A DNA stretch of 64,000 nt from Bosea sp. F3-2. Its GTDB lineage: Bacteria; Pseudomonadota; Alphaproteobacteria; Rhizobiales; Beijerinckiaceae. The DNA is taken from assembly GCF_008253865.1 (NCBI RefSeq), contig NZ_CP042331.1:5545501-5609500 (forward strand), given 5' to 3'. The notes beneath the pieces were generated by a model, which made no database searches, was not told the DNA's origin, and saw nothing but the letters and a program-made list of their open reading frames with translations. A program made the position numbers and the translations under genes. The first letter of the stretch is position 1; the number at the start of each line of letters is the position of its first letter. This document shows, one piece after another, positions 33,020 through 41,610 of the stretch.

Positions 33020-34213
33020 TCAGGCTTTCCGCAGCGCCTCGACGCCCGGCAGGGCCTTGCCTTCCATCCATTCGAGGAAGGCGCCACCCGCGGTCGAGAC
33101 ATAGGACAGGCTGTCCGCGACGCCGGCATGGTTCATGGCCGAGACGGTGTCGCCGCCACCGGCGACCGCGACGAGCTCGCCGGCGTTGACGCGCCTGGCC
33201 GCGGCCTTGGCGACGGCGACGGTCGCGGTGTCGAAGGGCGGCAGCTCGAAGGCGCCGAAGGGGCCGTTCCAGACCAGCGTCTTCACCTTCTCGAGCCGGA
33301 GCACGACCTCGGCGATGCTGAGCGGGCCGGCATCGAGGATCATCTCGTCGGCCTCGACACCGTCGGTCGGCACGACCCGGTAGCTGGGATGGGCCTTGAA
33401 CTCGCGCGCGACCAGCGCATCGACCGGCAGCAGGATCTCGCAGCCAGCGGCCTTGGCCTTGGCCTCGATCTCGCGGGCGGTGTCGAGCAGGTCATGCTCG
33501 CAGAGCGACTTGCCGACATCGACGCCGCGCGCCGCCAGGAAGGTGTTGGCCATGCCGCCGCCGATGGCGAGGACGTCGACCTTCTTCACGAGGTTGCCGA
33601 GCAGGTCGAGCTTGGTCGAGACCTTGGCGCCGCCGACGATCGCCATCACCGGGCGGGCGGGATTGTCGAGGCCGGCGGAAAGCGCCTCCAGCTCCGCCTG
33701 CATGGTCCGCCCGGCATAGGCCGGCAGCACATGGGCGAGGCCCTCGGTCGAGGCATGGGCGCGGTGCGCGGCCGAGAAGGCGTCGTTGACGTAGATGTCG
33801 CCATTGGCGGCGAGCGCCGTGACGAAATCGGCGTCGTTCTTCTCGTCGCCGGGGTGGAAGCGGGTGTTCTCCAGCAGCAGGACATCGCCGTTCTTCGCGG
33901 CGGCAACGGCCTTGGCGACCGGCTCGCCGATGCAGTCCTCGACGAAGGCGACGGGGCGGCCGAGCGCCTGCGTGAGCGCCGGCACGACCTGGCTCAGGCT
34001 GTTCTTGTCGTCGCGGCCCTTCGGGCGGCCGAAATGCGCGAGCAGGATGACCTTGCCGCCCTTGTCGGCGATCTCGCGGATGGTCGGCAGCACGCGGTCG
34101 ATGCGGGTGGTGTCGCTGACCTTGCCGTCCTCCATCGGGACGTTGAGGTCGACGCGGACGAGGACACGCTTGCCGGCGAGATTGGCGTCGTCGAGGGTAC
34201 GGAAGGCGGTCAT
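33020..34213 (-). CDS. pgk: phosphoglycerate kinase
   Basis: A 397-residue enzyme that transfers phosphate between 1,3-bisphosphoglycerate and ADP. The N-terminal RVLVRVDLNVPMEDGKVSDT, the HFGRPKG motif and the VGGAKVSTKLDLL/GGGMANTF segments bind substrate and nucleotide. The C-terminal AVAGGGDTVSAM loop binds the nucleotide phosphates. The start at 34213 has GAAGAGA upstream; the open frame continues upstream but overlaps another gene. It lies 10 bases after the glycolipid-binding-like gene. Confidence 0.97.
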   Translation of the reverse strand: MTAFRTLDDANLAGKRVLVRVDLNVPMEDGKVSDTTRIDRVLPTIREIADKGGKVILLAHFGRPKGRDDKNSLSQVVPALTQALGRPVAFVEDCIGEPVAKAVAAAKNGDVLLLENTRFHPGDEKNDADFVTALAANGDIYVNDAFSAAHRAHASTEGLAHVLPAYAGRTMQAELEALSAGLDNPARPVMAIVGGAKVSTKLDLLGNLVKKVDVLAIGGGMANTFLAARGVDVGKSLCEHDLLDTAREIEAKAKAAGCEILLPVDALVAREFKAHPSYRVVPTDGVEADEMILDAGPLSIAEVVLRLEKVKTLVWNGPFGAFELPPFDTATVAVAKAAARRVNAGELVAVAGGGDTVSAMNHAGVADSLSYVSTAGGAFLEWMEGKALPGVEALRKA

Positions 34214-34223
34214 CGGCGTCTCT

Positions 34224-34796
34224 TCAAATGCGTTCGAACAGGCTGGGATAATCGACGACGAGGCCGTCCTCGTCGACAGAAAGATCGGCCTCGAAGCTGC
34301 GGTCGGCCGCCTGATAGCGGAACAGGCGCGGCTCCAGGCAGGTGTAGACCTGCCGGTCGAGCCGCGGCACGAAGCTGTCGAAGGGGATGTAGAGCATCGC
34401 GAATTCGCGACTCTGGCCGGGCTGCCAGCTCTCGCGCCGGATCGGCAGCGTATTCGTGAAGGGCGTGCCGGCGAGGTCGATGTCGATGCAGTCGTCGAAA
34501 GCGGGCAGGCGCTCGCCAAAGACATCGCGCCAAGCGCCGTCACGCCGTTCCAGAAACACGCGGCGCCCGTCAGTCGTGGCAATGGTGACGGCGGTCACGG
34601 CAAAGTCCGGACCGCAGTCGATGGCATAGGAAACGCCATAGGGCTTACCTTCGCCGCGCTCGCCGATCACCACGGATTCGGCGCGAATGCCAGCCGGCGT
34701 GCCGCGCAGCGTGAAATGCTCCAGCCCGACGCCCTCAACCGGCCGCCAGCGCAAGCTGCGCGGCTCCGCGAGAAGGACGACGTCCCGAAAGCTCAT
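34224..34796 (-). CDS. putative glycolipid-binding (PF06475/DUF1089) family protein
   Basis: A 190-residue soluble beta-rich protein (MSFRDVVLLAEPRSLRWRPV ... AIDCGPDFAVTAVTIATTDG ... PFTNTLPIRRESW) resembling the putative glycolipid-binding family, named from a structure with a large hydrophobic pocket and no tested function. The ATG overlaps the stop codon of the upstream gene (ATGA). It is embedded between gap and pgk in a sugar-phosphate operon, which is unexpected for its supposed role. Confidence 0.75.
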   Translation of the reverse strand: MSFRDVVLLAEPRSLRWRPVEGVGLEHFTLRGTPAGIRAESVVIGERGEGKPYGVSYAIDCGPDFAVTAVTIATTDGRRVFLERRDGAWRDVFGERLPAFDDCIDIDLAGTPFTNTLPIRRESWQPGQSREFAMLYIPFDSFVPRLDRQVYTCLEPRLFRYQAADRSFEADLSVDEDGLVVDYPSLFERI

Positions 34797-35287
34797 CGCG
34801 TCAGCAGGCTCCCGAACAGGCCGGGTACGCCAAATTTTAGCACCACAATGGTGAGGGCGACAGTGAGAACGGCCGTGACGATGGCGGTCAGGAACAGCGT
34901 GCCGGTGCGCGGCGTTGCATCGACGCGATCGCGCAGGGAAGAAATCTCGCCGCGGATGGAGGCGAAGTCCATCGTGCCGGCGGCGGCGTCGACCTTATGG
35001 GCGCTGCGCTCCAGCGAAGCCTCGGCGCGGGTCAGGACGGCCTCGTAGCGGGCGAATTTCTCCTCGATGCGCGCCGCCTTCTCCTCGATGCGGGAGAGCT
35101 GATCGAGCTGGCGCGGGTCGGGCTTCGATGCGGTTTCGACGGAAGCCGGCACCGCGGAGCCGACGATGGCGGGTGCGGGCGATGCAGGCATCGCGGCTGC
35201 GGGAGCGGGGCTGAATGCGGGGGGCGGCGTCACGGCGGGCGCCTCGAAAGGCACCGGGGACGTAACAGTCGGCTCGATCTTGGCCAT
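34793..35287 (-). CDS. hypothetical coiled-coil protein with C-terminal membrane anchor
   Basis: A 164-residue protein in three parts: a proline/alanine-rich low-complexity N-terminus (about residues 1-55), a coiled coil (about 58-120, LDQLSRIEEKAARIEEKFAR), and a single membrane helix at the C-terminus (about 136-156, GTLFLTAIVTAVLTVALTIV). Such a tail-anchored coil could be a scaffold. I do not recognise a family. The start at 35287 has GGAGAG upstream. It overlaps the next gene by four bases. Confidence 0.7.
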   Translation of the reverse strand: MAKIEPTVTSPVPFEAPAVTPPPAFSPAPAAAMPASPAPAIVGSAVPASVETASKPDPRQLDQLSRIEEKAARIEEKFARYEAVLTRAEASLERSAHKVDAAAGTMDFASIRGEISSLRDRVDATPRTGTLFLTAIVTAVLTVALTIVVLKFGVPGLFGSLLTR

Positions 35288-35350
35288 GGGCTCTCCGGCA
35301 ACTTGGAGGAAAGGGCGCGGCCGCGCGCGGCGCGGCCTCGCTTTCATGCG

Positions 35351-35437
35351 CCATGCCCCTTGCCGGGGACATGGCGGTTTTCGTTGCCGCATCGGATTCT
35401 CCCGAGAAGTGGAAGCCACTTTTCGGTCCGATGCGGT
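35351..35437. repeat. two-hairpin interspersed repeat, variant
   Basis: The first hairpin is CCATG-CCCC/GGGG-A-CATGG (35352-35373). It is followed by TTTTCGTTGCCGCATCGGA and the hairpin AGAAGTGGAAGCCACTTTTC (35405-35424), ending CCGATGC. The second half is the same family as 11976-12079 and 47106-47206; the first hairpin keeps its shape but has unrelated sequence. It lies between gap and the downstream coiled-coil gene. Confidence 0.75.
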
Positions 35438-35440
35438 GGA

Positions 35441-36451
<1,011 letters not shown>

Positions 36452-36570
36452 GTCTTCCTCTCCTTCGCCGAGCGAACCGGCGCAGCCGTCGCTATCCACG
36501 CGGGCAATTCGGCCAAAGCATGGCCGAACGCAAGGCCTCTATTGGGAAACTCAGCTTTTCGCCCGAGGAA

Positions 36571-38568
36571 TCAGGCGTTGTGCTGCTTGATCGCTGCTTC
36601 GGCGACGGCCTCCGCCGTGATGCCGAAGTGCTTGTAGACCTCCTTGTAGGGGCCGCTCGACCCGAAGGAGTGCATGCCGACGAACGCACCGTCATGGCCG
36701 ATCACCGCATCCCAGCCGAAGCGCACGCCCGCCTCGACCGCGACCTTGACCGGCGCGGAGCCGATGATCGCGGCCTGGGTGGCCTCGTCCTGTGCCAGGA
36801 AGAGCTCGAGCGAGGGCACCGAGACGACGCGGGCGCGCACGCCCTTCTCGGCCAGCAGCTTGCGCGCGGCGACGGCGAGCTCGACCTCGGAGCCCGAGGC
36901 GAAGAGCGAGACCTGGGCCTTGCCGCCCTCGGCCGCGAGCAGCTCATAGGCGCCGGCCGCCGAGCGGTTCTTTGGCGAGGCATCGCTGCGCAGCTGCGGC
37001 AGGTTCTGACGCGACAGGGCCAGCACCGTCGGGCCGTCGGTGCGCTCCAGAGCGGCCTGCCAAGCTTCCGCCGTTTCGACCGCGTCGGCCGGACGGAAGA
37101 CGCGCATGTTCGGCATGGCGCGCAAGCTGGCGATCTGCTCGATCGGCTGGTGGGTCGGGCCGTCCTCGCCGAGGCCGATCGAGTCATGGGTCATGACATA
37201 GACCACCGGCAGACCCATCAGGGCGGCGAGGCGCATCGACGGGCGGGCATAGTCGGCGAAGACCAGGAAGGTGCCGCCGGCCGTGCGGAAGCCGCCATGC
37301 AGGGTGATGCCGTTCATCGCCGCGGCCATGCCGTGCTCGCGGATGCCGTAGCGGACATAGCGGCCCTTCGGAGTCTTCGGGGTGAAGTCCTCGGCGGCCT
37401 TGGTCCGGGTGTTGTTCGACGGCGTGAGATCGGCCGAGCCCATCACCAGCTCCGGCATGACCGGGGTGATGGCTTCCAGCGCCAGCTCCGAGGCCTTGCG
37501 GGTCGCGACGGCTTGCGGCGCAGCGATCAGCCCCTTCTTGTGAGCGAGGATCGCCTTGTCGAGCTTGGCGGGAACCGTGTGGCCGAGACGGCGCTCGAAC
37601 TCGCCGCGCTTGCGCGGCGAGAGCGCCTCGAAGCGGAGGAGCCAGTCCTTATGGCCGAGATGGCCGGCCATGCCGTAGTTGCGCCAGGCCTTCAGCACAT
37701 CGGCGGGAACCTCGAAGGGGCCGCCTGCGATGCCGAGCTTCTGCTTGGCGGCAGCGAGTTCCTCGGCACCGAGTGGCTCGCCATGAGCCTTGGAGGTGCC
37801 GGCCTTCTTCGGCGCGCCGAAGCCGATCACGGTCTTGCAGGCGATCATGGTCGGCTTGCTCGACTTCTGGGCGCGGCGGATCGCGGCCTCGATGGCGTCG
37901 GGATCATGGCCGTCGACGCGCTCGGAGCGCCAGCCGCAGGCCTTGAAGCGCGCGACCTGGTCGACATTGTCGGTGATCGAGAGCGGGCCGTCGATCGAGA
38001 TGCCGTTGTCGTCCCAGAGCACGATCAGCTTGTTGAGCTTCTGGTGGCCGGCGAGCGCGATCGCCTCCTGGCTGATGCCCTCCATCAGGTCACCGTCCGA
38101 GGCCAGCACATAGGTGTGGTGATCGACGACCTTCTTGCCGAACTCGGCGGCGAGCATGCGCTCGGCCATCGCCATGCCGACGGCGGTGGCGAGGCCCTGG
38201 CCGAGCGGGCCGGTGGTGGTCTCGACGCCGGAGGTCATGAAGTTCTCGGGGTGGCCGGGGGTCTTCGACTCGAGCTGGCGGAAGGCCTTGAGGTCGTCGA
38301 GCTCCATGCCGGGCGTGCCCGTGAGATAGAGCAGGGCGTAGAGCAGCATCGAGCCGTGGCCGGCGGAGAGCACGAAGCGGTCGCGGTCCGGCCAGCGCGG
38401 ATCGATGGCGTCATACTTCATCACGCGGGTAAACAGCACGGTGGCGACGTCGGCGGCGCCCATCGGCAGGCCGGGGTGGCCGGACTTGGCCTTCTCGACG
38501 CCGTCCATCGCCAGGCCGCGGATGGCGTTGGCGAGCTTGTCGTGCTGGGCGCGGGCGATGCTGGTCAT
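36571..38568 (-). CDS. tkt: transketolase
   Basis: A 665-residue thiamine-diphosphate enzyme that moves two-carbon units between sugar phosphates in the pentose phosphate (and Calvin) pathways. The N-terminal AKSGHPGLPMGAADVATVLF and the ThDP-binding motif GDGDLMEGISQEA-like DGDLMEG near residue 155 are visible. The C-terminal domains include GIREHGMAAAMNGI (glutamate near residue 410) and HDSIGLGEDGPTHQP. It is the first gene of the block tkt-gap-...-pgk-fba, and divergent from DUF4164-zapA. Confidence 0.97.
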   Translation of the reverse strand: MTSIARAQHDKLANAIRGLAMDGVEKAKSGHPGLPMGAADVATVLFTRVMKYDAIDPRWPDRDRFVLSAGHGSMLLYALLYLTGTPGMELDDLKAFRQLESKTPGHPENFMTSGVETTTGPLGQGLATAVGMAMAERMLAAEFGKKVVDHHTYVLASDGDLMEGISQEAIALAGHQKLNKLIVLWDDNGISIDGPLSITDNVDQVARFKACGWRSERVDGHDPDAIEAAIRRAQKSSKPTMIACKTVIGFGAPKKAGTSKAHGEPLGAEELAAAKQKLGIAGGPFEVPADVLKAWRNYGMAGHLGHKDWLLRFEALSPRKRGEFERRLGHTVPAKLDKAILAHKKGLIAAPQAVATRKASELALEAITPVMPELVMGSADLTPSNNTRTKAAEDFTPKTPKGRYVRYGIREHGMAAAMNGITLHGGFRTAGGTFLVFADYARPSMRLAALMGLPVVYVMTHDSIGLGEDGPTHQPIEQIASLRAMPNMRVFRPADAVETAEAWQAALERTDGPTVLALSRQNLPQLRSDASPKNRSAAGAYELLAAEGGKAQVSLFASGSEVELAVAARKLLAEKGVRARVVSVPSLELFLAQDEATQAAIIGSAPVKVAVEAGVRFGWDAVIGHDGAFVGMHSFGSSGPYKEVYKHFGITAEAVAEAAIKQHNA

Positions 38569-38911
38569 GATGGTCTCACAGGGCTCCGTCTGGCGGGAGG
38601 GCCGGGTCCGACCTGCGCGATAGCAGACCGGGGGAGGCGGGAAGGCAGTCTTGCAGCTGCTTTCGGCAAGCTTGGAAAGGACGGGTGGATTAGGCCCGGC
38701 CCTCCCTTCGAGTCAATTCGCGGAACCCTGCTTTCAGGGTCGCAGGCGCCGCCTTAGGGCGGTTTTCCGCAGACGGTGCATCAGCCATGGCGGGCAAGCC
38801 CTTGGGAGGCAGTGTCTATGCGCTTTTGGATCGATTCCTGTTTTCCGGCGTTCTGCTGTAAATTCAGGCACGAATCGTGTGAGCCGGCTTCGATCTGAAA
38901 GGAGAGCAACC

Positions 38912-39232
38912 GTGGCGAGCCTGATGCTGGACAATGCGCTGGCGCGTCTCGACAGCGCGCTGGGACAGCTCGAGGCGGCGGCACGGCGGCGGATCGAAGC
39001 GGAACGCGGCCGGGGCAATCTCGAAACCGAACTGGCGCTGATGCAGGACGACCGGGCGCGGCTCGCTGCCGATCTCGACGGTGCGATGGCGCGGCTCGGC
39101 CATGTCGAGACAGCTGCCGCCGATGTCGACCAGCGGTTGCTGCGGGCGATGAACGTCATCAGCGCGGTGATCGAGCGCGTGCAGGCACAGCAGCCGGCCG
39201 AGGAGCCGGAGCACGAGGCCGAAGCGAGCTAG
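38912..39232 (+). CDS. DUF4164 family coiled-coil protein
   Basis: A 106-residue helical protein (LMLDNALARLDSALGQLEAA ... ETELALMQDDRARLAADLDG ... DVDQRLLRAMNVISAVIERV) of the DUF4164 family, always coiled coil and typically next to zapA in Hyphomicrobiales. The GTG start at 38912 has AAAGGAGA seven bases upstream. It probably acts with ZapA in division, though that is inferred from position. Its stop codon TAG begins the repeat at 39230. The 343-base gap upstream to tkt holds only a weak hairpin (38749-38766, five base pairs and TTTT). Confidence 0.82.
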   Translation: MASLMLDNALARLDSALGQLEAAARRRIEAERGRGNLETELALMQDDRARLAADLDGAMARLGHVETAAADVDQRLLRAMNVISAVIERVQAQQPAEEPEHEAEAS

Positions 39233-39345
39233 AGCACGCGCCGATCGGATTGCATCGCAATCTGATCGGATCACGCGTTCTCTATCAATGTCTTGGAGAC
39301 GGATTCACCGATCAGGTTGATTCGACCTGATCGGATCCGGCTCCA
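39230..39345. repeat. two tandem GATC-containing hairpins between DUF4164 and zapA
   Basis: The first hairpin (39231-39283) pairs AGAGCACGCG with CGCGTTCTCT and GATCGGATTG with CAATCTGATC. The second (39292-39345) pairs CTTGGAGACGGAT/ATCCGGCTCCAG and GATCAGGTTG/CGACCTGATC. The architecture is the same as 11124-11245, with compensating stem changes. It starts in the DUF4164 stop codon and ends 24 bases before the zapA start. Confidence 0.82.
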
Positions 39346-39369
39346 GAAGCGGAAAAGGCAGGAGAACGG

Positions 39370-39738
39370 ATGCCGCAAGTCAACGTCATGATCGCCGGCA
39401 AGGCCTACCGCATGGCGTGCGGGGAGGGCGAAGAAGCCCACCTGGAGGGCCTCGCCCAATACTATGACGAGAAGATCGGCGAGATGCGGCAGGCCTTCGG
39501 CGAGATCGGCGACATGCGGCTGCACGTCATGGCGGCGCTGATGGTCGCGGACGAGGTCCATGAGCTGAAGCAGCGGCTGGCGAAGCTCGAATCCGACCTC
39601 GCCGCAACACAGGGCGATGCGGGGGCAGCCGACCAGCGTCTGAGCGAGGTCGAGGACCGGGCGGCGGAAGCGCTAGTTGCGGCGGCCGAGCGGATCGAGG
39701 GCGTCGCGAAGAGCCTGATTCCGACCGTTGTGGGCTGA
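39370..39738 (+). CDS. zapA: cell division protein ZapA
   Basis: A 122-residue ZapA. The globular N-terminal head (MPQVNVMIAGKAYRMACGEG, then HLEGLAQYYDEKIGEMR) is followed by a long coiled coil (VMAALMVADEVHELKQRLAK and onward). ZapA bundles FtsZ protofilaments at the division ring. The C-terminal 30 residues extend the coil beyond the E. coli length. It is separated from DUF4164 by a double-hairpin repeat. A bidirectional terminator follows; the 6S RNA often found near zapA is absent here and lies at 57 kb instead. Confidence 0.93.
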   Translation: MPQVNVMIAGKAYRMACGEGEEAHLEGLAQYYDEKIGEMRQAFGEIGDMRLHVMAALMVADEVHELKQRLAKLESDLAATQGDAGAADQRLSEVEDRAAEALVAAAERIEGVAKSLIPTVVG

Positions 39739-39774
39739 GGCCCGGCCGGCAATGGCGTTTTGGTAGATCAAAGC

Positions 39775-39808
39775 GAAAAACCCCGGACGTTGCCGTCCGG
39801 GGTTTTTC
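39775..39808. terminator. bidirectional intrinsic terminator between zapA and pal
   Basis: A perfect 9-bp stem CCCCGGACG (39781-39789) / CGTCCGGGG (39794-39802) with loop TTGC, preceded by AAAAA and followed by TTTTTCTT. It serves the convergent zapA and pal transcripts. Confidence 0.9.
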
Positions 39809-39828
39809 TTGTGCAGCTCAGGCCGGGA

Positions 39829-40344
39829 TCAGACGCCCGGGGCGCCGCCGGCGCCGTCCAGCACCGTGACGGCGCGGCGGTTCTGCGACCAGCAGGAGAT
39901 GTCGTTGCAGACCGCGACAGGGCGTTCCTTGCCGTAGGAGATGGTGCGCATGCGGTTCGCCTGGATGCCGCGCGAGGCAAGGTAATCACGCACCGTCTGG
40001 GCGCGGCGGGCGCCGAGCGAATAGTTGTACTCGCGGGTGCCGCGCTCGTCGGCGTGGCCCTCGACCGTGAAGGTGTAGCGCGGATAGCGCTGCAGCCAGC
40101 CGGCCTGCTTGTCGAGGGTGGCAGTGGCAGTGGAGGTCAGGTCGGTGGAGTCGGTCTCGAAGAAGACGCGGTCGCCGACATTCACGACGAAGTCCTGGGC
40201 GCTGCCGGGCGTCGCGGCGCCGCCGGCGCCGAAGCCCGAGCCGTCGGCATTCTGGTCCTTGGAGCAGGCGCCGAGCGCGAGCGTCGCGGCGATGGCGGCG
40301 GCGAAACGGACGGCACGGCCGCCGGCGAAAAGATGGGTCATCAT
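39829..40344 (-). CDS. pal: peptidoglycan-associated lipoprotein Pal
   Basis: A 171-residue outer-membrane lipoprotein. The signal ends in lipobox LGAC (cysteine near residue 27), then a flexible linker, then an OmpA-like domain with FFETDSTDLTSTATATLD and VEGHADERGTREYNYSLG that binds peptidoglycan. Pal works with TolB in the Tol-Pal system, which constricts the outer membrane at division. It is unusual that tolB does not adjoin it: an opposite-strand class II aldolase gene lies between. A CtrA-like 8-mer lies 130 bases upstream. Confidence 0.95.
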   Translation of the reverse strand: MMTHLFAGGRAVRFAAAIAATLALGACSKDQNADGSGFGAGGAATPGSAQDFVVNVGDRVFFETDSTDLTSTATATLDKQAGWLQRYPRYTFTVEGHADERGTREYNYSLGARRAQTVRDYLASRGIQANRMRTISYGKERPVAVCNDISCWSQNRRAVTVLDGAGGAPGV

Positions 40345-40473
40345 GGCTGAACTCCGGGCGATCGAAATCTCTTGGCGGCGCGCTTCAAGGACGGCTTCGC
40401 GTGGGTCCATCAATGAAGCGTCAACCTAAACGAGACCTTGCCAAATCAGGGCGAAGTGGCGGCATTGCGGCTT

Positions 40474-40481
40474 ATGGTTAA
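40474..40481 (-). promoter_or_regulatory. CtrA-like half-site upstream of pal
   Basis: On the minus strand the bases read TTAACCAT, the Caulobacter CtrA 8-mer form, within TTGGTTAACCATAAG. It is 130 bases upstream of the pal start. The rest of the 388-base gap to the aldolase gene shows only the EcfG-type promoter at 40630. Confidence 0.45.
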
Positions 40482-40629
40482 CCAATTATGGCGAAAGGCA
40501 TTTGCGAGCCCGGCTGTGGCCTTGAGGGCACATGTGACGAAAGCCGCCGCTTGCCGGGAGGCCAATTGCGAGCCGTCGCGCATTCACGGGCATCGCTGGC
40601 AGGCCTGTGAAAGAAGCTTGCAAATCGGC

Positions 40630-40655
40630 GGAACAATTGCAGCGCCTGTTTCGTT
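40630..40655 (+). promoter_or_regulatory. EcfG-type general stress promoter
   Basis: GGAAC at 40630-40634 and CGTT at 40652-40655, separated by 17 bases, an exact match to GGAAC-N16/17-CGTT. It lies 77 bases upstream of the class II aldolase start codon. Confidence 0.75.
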
Positions 40656-40732
40656 CGGCTGGCCCTATCGTCTCGCGGTCGCAGGCTCGATACTTGCTTT
40701 GCTTTCACTTTTCCCGCGGACCGGAGATCGCG

Positions 40733-41533
40733 ATGGCCCATTCCCTCAAGTCTGTCGCTGAGAGCGCGGCGCCCGTACGGGGCCCCAACCAGCCCGATCT
40801 GAACTCCGAGATCGTATGGGAAGCGCGTCGCGACCTCGCCGCGACGTTCCGGATGGCGGCGCGACACGGTTTCGAGGAGGGGATCTGCAACCACTTCTCC
40901 GCACTCGTGCCGGGCTATGACGACCTGTTCATCGTCAATCCGTATGGCTGGGCCTTCCGCGAACTGACCGCATCGAAGCTGCTGATCTGCGACTTCCACG
41001 GCAATGTCGTCGTGGGCGAAGGACAGCCGGAGGCGACGGCCTTCTACATCCACGCTCGGATCCACAAGAACATCCCGCGCGCCAAGGTCGCCTTTCACAC
41101 GCATATGCCCTATGCGACGGCTCTCTCGATGACCGAGGGCGAGCCGCTGATCTTCGCCGGTCAAACGGCGCTGAAGTTCTACGGACGCATGGCGGTTGAC
41201 CGCGACTACAACGGTCTCGCCCTCGACGAACACGAGGGCGACCGCATTGCGGCCGCGATCGGCGATGCCGACATCGTCTTCATGAAGCATCACGGCGTGA
41301 TGGTGCTGGGGCCGACCATCGCCGAGGCCTGGGACGATCTCTACTATCTGGAGCGCGCCTGCGAGGTGCAGGCGCTGGCGCTCTCGACCGGCCGCCAGGT
41401 ATTGCCGGTCAAGCCAGAGATTGCGGAGGCGGCCTATCGCCAGATGCGCGAGGGCGACCCGGAATCGGCACGCCTGCACCTAGCTTCGATCCGCCGGCAA
41501 CTCGATGCCGAGGAGCCAGTCTATCGCGATTGA
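40733..41533 (+). CDS. class II aldolase/adducin family protein
   Basis: A 266-residue zinc aldolase-fold protein. Zinc histidines are seen in AFHTHMPYATALS (near residue 122) and in MKHHGVMVLG (near residue 183), with NHFSALVPG near residue 53. The form resembles the adducin-like, non-sugar-specific group; the substrate is unknown. The ATG has CGGAGA upstream. It lies on the plus strand between tolB and pal, both minus-strand, and has its own EcfG-type promoter, so it looks like a later insertion into the tol-pal cluster. Confidence 0.9.
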   Translation: MAHSLKSVAESAAPVRGPNQPDLNSEIVWEARRDLAATFRMAARHGFEEGICNHFSALVPGYDDLFIVNPYGWAFRELTASKLLICDFHGNVVVGEGQPEATAFYIHARIHKNIPRAKVAFHTHMPYATALSMTEGEPLIFAGQTALKFYGRMAVDRDYNGLALDEHEGDRIAAAIGDADIVFMKHHGVMVLGPTIAEAWDDLYYLERACEVQALALSTGRQVLPVKPEIAEAAYRQMREGDPESARLHLASIRRQLDAEEPVYRD

Positions 41534-41610
41534 GCCGGATATCGAAATAAGCAAGCCGCCCGACGTCGCCGGACGGCTTCTTAAACAATGTGATCTGGTT
41601 TGGTTCAGAT

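Noticed and set aside
39739..39828. 6S RNA downstream of zapA
   Set aside because: Only 90 bases are available, and they hold a bidirectional terminator; the 6S candidate is at 57 kb.
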